Under the pieces are notes generated by a model, which saw only the letters and a program-made list of their open reading frames with translations, was not told where the DNA came from and made no database searches. From assembly GCA_905331475.1 (NCBI GenBank), contig CAJNYU010000405.1, forward strand, positions 147,833 to 211,832: a stretch of 64,000 nucleotides of DNA, in the 5' to 3' direction. Shown one piece after another: positions 61,430 to 64,000 of the stretch. The translations under genes and the position numbers were made by a program. Position 1 is the first letter of the stretch, and every line of letters begins with the position of its first letter. The DNA is from Rotaria socialis. Taxonomy: Eukaryota; Rotifera; Eurotatoria; Philodinida; Philodinidae.

Positions 61430-61800
61430 AATCGACAGTAAGAACCGATGAGATCCGATAGGATCCTATTGAGTTCCCATCGGTTTCTCATAGGATTATG
61501 TCGGATTCCGGGTAACGGGCCTACAGTCGGATCCTCGGTGTCGGATTCCCATGAGATCCTACAGACGAACTCCCTATAGGAACCCAGATCGGGAAATCAT
61601 CGTATGCTACAGTCGAAACCGACAATAAACCGACCATTTCCAACACTCGGATTCTATAGACTTACTACAGGAATCCATCGGTTCTAACGGGATTCTACAG
61701 AATCCGACGAAAACCAACAATAGGAATCCGAATAGATTTCAGACACTCAGTTTTCATAGGCTCCAGTAAGTTCCTATAGGAAAATATTAAATCTGATGAA
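61430..61800. repeat. degenerate GGATTCC/TATAGGA repeat block
   Basis: About 370 bases, less AT-rich than its surroundings, built from drifting copies of CGGATTCC, GGATCCTA and TATAGGA on both strands. Motifs recur every 20-40 bases with no fixed period. It shares the GATTCC theme with the neighbouring 60585-60870 element. No coding potential. Confidence 0.55.
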
Positions 61801-62926
61801 ATTTCAACCAGAAGTTTGTCTTCGACGAAATTTACACCAGTATCAAGATCCGCCAGCCACCACATCTCCGAAAAAAGTCATATCAAAGCTGCTAAATACT
61901 TCCATACTGCTCTTTTATCATCAGTCTTTATCAAAATCTATTCTATCTACATGACTCAGCTAAGTCGCATACACCCAATCATTATTTAACAATCCAAAAC
62001 AACACGCCACACATTACAGAGCCTTCAAGAGTCTCTACAGATTGCCGCCACTCAACAACTCCTAGCCCTAAACCCATCGACCCTGTCTGCGTATTATTTC
62101 CAAGACCAGTTCCGCAACCGGCATCCCACTCCTACTCAATTTCACGCCTCCACACACACAATTTGAGCTTAATAAGGTAGCATTCAATTCCATAACAAAT
62201 CTTCAAAAACACGTCACCCTTGCCACAGACAACATCACTTACACCATACCAAAAATGATCGCAAACCCAACATCCAATTCGAAAAAACAATCATTTTCAT
62301 AACATCTATATCGTTCATTGCCTTATGCCTCAATCAGTTCACCGTATCAACATTACTGTTAGATAATGTATTTCATTATATTTCTTTCTACCGATATGTA
62401 AGTAAAGTTCGAATCCACAAAAAATTGACCTATCTTTATATTTTATCAAGAAACAAACTGAAACGGATTTTACATAAGCAGCATACGTCTTTACAAATGA
62501 AAAAAAAAACAAGAGGAGAAACGCAACATGTCAAAATATTTTCTACCAGATGTCCTTCCCAATAAACACCATTTCATACTCGTCTACATCACATCTTATC
62601 AAAGCGTCATTACATCAATCGCATCGTCTCGAATTTTACTTGCACTTTCCTATAATCGCTACCGAAAACAGCTACTTCCGAATGTCCATTACTATAATTT
62701 CCACAACAATACATCACGCACTCTACAAAAACAAGTCCTCACAACCTCTCATTTCCATATTTTCAAATCCACTTTTCAAGCAACCTACTCCAAACAACAA
62801 AAAACACGTGACGATCCGAATGCCGCAATATACCACAATTCGGTAAAATCTGTCTCGAACCATGCCGATTTTCACCTTTCGCTGCTCACACATACCGATT
62901 TACAAAAAAACAAACGGTGACTCTTC
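61801..62926. other. C- and A-rich region, likely decayed element
   Basis: A strand-biased region: the plus strand is rich in A and C (especially 61960-62300 and 62530-62900), unlike the rest of the window. Frames at 62528-62920 and 62550-62846 are open only because of this bias. A GTTCGAATCC at about 62407 resembles a tRNA B box but has no A box or cloverleaf. Possibly old transposon sequence. Confidence 0.35.
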
Positions 62927-63213
62927 ATGATTTACATGACTTTGATCCCCATTCATATAACAATCACGAAAAACAATTTTCTGCTAGCGATAACTTGCAT
63001 GATTTTAATGCCCATTCATATATCGATACGGCAAAAAAACAATTTCCTACTCGTGATTGTTTGGATGATTTTGACTGAAGGTAGCGAACGGATTTTGAAA
63101 AACAATTTTCGACTTGTCATGATCTCGATGATTATGACGCCTACTCGTATACCAATTCAGAAGCAAAATTTTCTGCTCGTGATGATTCTGATGATTTTGA
63201 TGACCGCTTGTTA
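62927..63213 (+). repeat. four tandem units of about 66 bases, decayed coding repeat
   Basis: Each unit contains AAACAATTTTCTGCTCGT-like sequence (near 62970, 63034, 63098, 63162) followed by GATnnTnTGATGATTTTGA. The period is close to 66 bases, a multiple of three. One forward frame reads acidic repeats with D-x-L-x-D-F-D and K-Q-F-x-x-R-D, broken by two stops near 63076-63084, then continues open to about 63380. Substitutions differ between units. It looks like the end of a repeat-containing gene or element that is no longer intact. Confidence 0.6.
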
Positions 63214-64000
63214 ACGAATCAAGGGGAAAAAAGCGGATTCCGTCTATCCGGGATACGTGACTATCCACACAATCCAGAGGATACGATGGTGATCCATCCG
63301 ATCCGTACAATACGCACGATACATTACAGACACCGAGGATGCGAGTTCATTTCATTGAAAAATGCAAAATATATAGGATAGATGTAATATTAGTACGATG
63401 AGTCACTGCTGTTGAAAAGTTCATTCGATTTGAAGCAAATTTTTAATGGTTTTTTGTCATTTATTTTTCCCATGAGCATATTTTTTCATGCAGTGAAATG
63501 GATTAAGTGTAAGAGAAATAACAATTCGATTTGCACAGTGCCAACTAGATCTACTAGTTTTATGTCTATTCAATTTGTGCAAAATATTTTACCGAGTTAA
63601 TAGGTATAAAAGTCATCCAACATAAGTAAATACTGAGCTTGTTTCCAATCGAAATTGTTTGACTTTGCTAACTTTCATATACGTATAGGAAACTAATTTT
63701 AAGGATGACGGTACAAATGTTTTGAAGAAATGTCGTTCCGCTGTTAAGGTATTTAAATGTTTTGAGAACCTAACTGCAAAAAGCTACTCCTTTTTTTTGA
63801 ATATGTCTACATGCATTTCTCGACAACTATACATTTATTTACGTCGAAATTTTGAACATACACACATCTCAAGCTCATCAAGTTTTCGTATAAAAATATG
63901 GTCAAATGAATGAAATATGAATATATGGACCAGTATTGCCATGTACACAAGGAAATTGTCATCTATAGATGTTTTGTGGATAAATATATCTCGTAACTCG
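63214..64000. other. window end, no gene seen
   Basis: AT-rich sequence. Two 62-63 codon frames (63412-63600 and 63722-63913) have no recognisable features. The window stops inside this region, so a gene starting beyond it cannot be judged. Confidence 0.4.

Noticed and set aside
62401..62420. tRNA B-box-like GTTCGAATCC
   Set aside because: No A box, acceptor stem or anticodon arm can be folded upstream.
61801..62926. Long plus-strand frames as coding sequence
   Set aside because: They stay open in two frames at once because the region has few T and G bases, so openness is not evidence.
1..64000. CRISPR array, bacterial operon or phage signals
   Set aside because: The window is clearly intron-bearing eukaryotic DNA; no regularly spaced short repeats with unique spacers occur.

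Overview
The window is a piece of an animal nuclear genome. It is AT-rich, and its genes are broken by many short introns (most 45-100 bases, with GT-AG ends and T-rich acceptors). The proteins are metazoan: dystroglycan, SCAPER, an AF4/FMR2 protein, RAE1, ATG5, NDUFAF6 and SERF. The style (compact introns, a FLYWCH gene, many decayed transposons, a microbial-type PARG, and splice acceptors at or just before start codons) fits a rotifer, probably bdelloid. That taxon is an inference. Exon joins were worked out by hand; for ten genes the exons add up to an exact multiple of three.

Layout. 1.2-5.1 kb: an 8-exon CNG-type ion channel (-). 8.0-8.9 kb: a foldback transposon with coding arms. 9.6-10.3 kb: a FLYWCH zinc-finger gene (-). 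12.9-15.6 kb: RAE1 and NDUFAF6, tandem on the minus strand and only 12 bases apart. 18.1-20.2 kb: a microbial-type PARG macrodomain gene (-). 22.1-24.9 kb: a dynamin/Mx-like GTPase with TATA promoter and 5' UTR intron, interrupted by one in-frame TAG (+). 26.2-29.8 kb: ATG5 and a mitochondrial phosphonopyruvate decarboxylase, tandem (-). 30.2-31.6 kb: a small dystroglycan (-). 35.6-36.2 kb: an Mpv17/PMP22 protein (-). 36.7-37.5 kb: a dead LINE. 37.8-38.1 kb: SERF (-). 39.0-43.5 kb: a 14-exon AF4/FMR2-like gene (-) with two hAT-type MITEs in one intron. 45.6-47.2 kb: a cryptic 10-exon gene (-) with an apparent one-base frameshift. 48.3-55.5 kb: the 25-exon SCAPER gene (+). 56.6-57.5 kb: an inverted duplication interrupted by a hAT-type MITE. 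58.1-59.7 kb: a GT64-like glycosyltransferase with a C-terminal beta-sandwich region (-). 60-64 kb: repeats and decayed elements.

The genes do not form one pathway. The strongest shared signal is in how transcripts begin: 10 of 13 protein genes with a defined start have a T-rich AG acceptor 0-22 bases before the ATG, five of them at 0-2 bases. This is the expected mark of spliced-leader trans-splicing. In RAE1 that acceptor lies inside the stop codon of the upstream gene, which suggests a two-gene operon.
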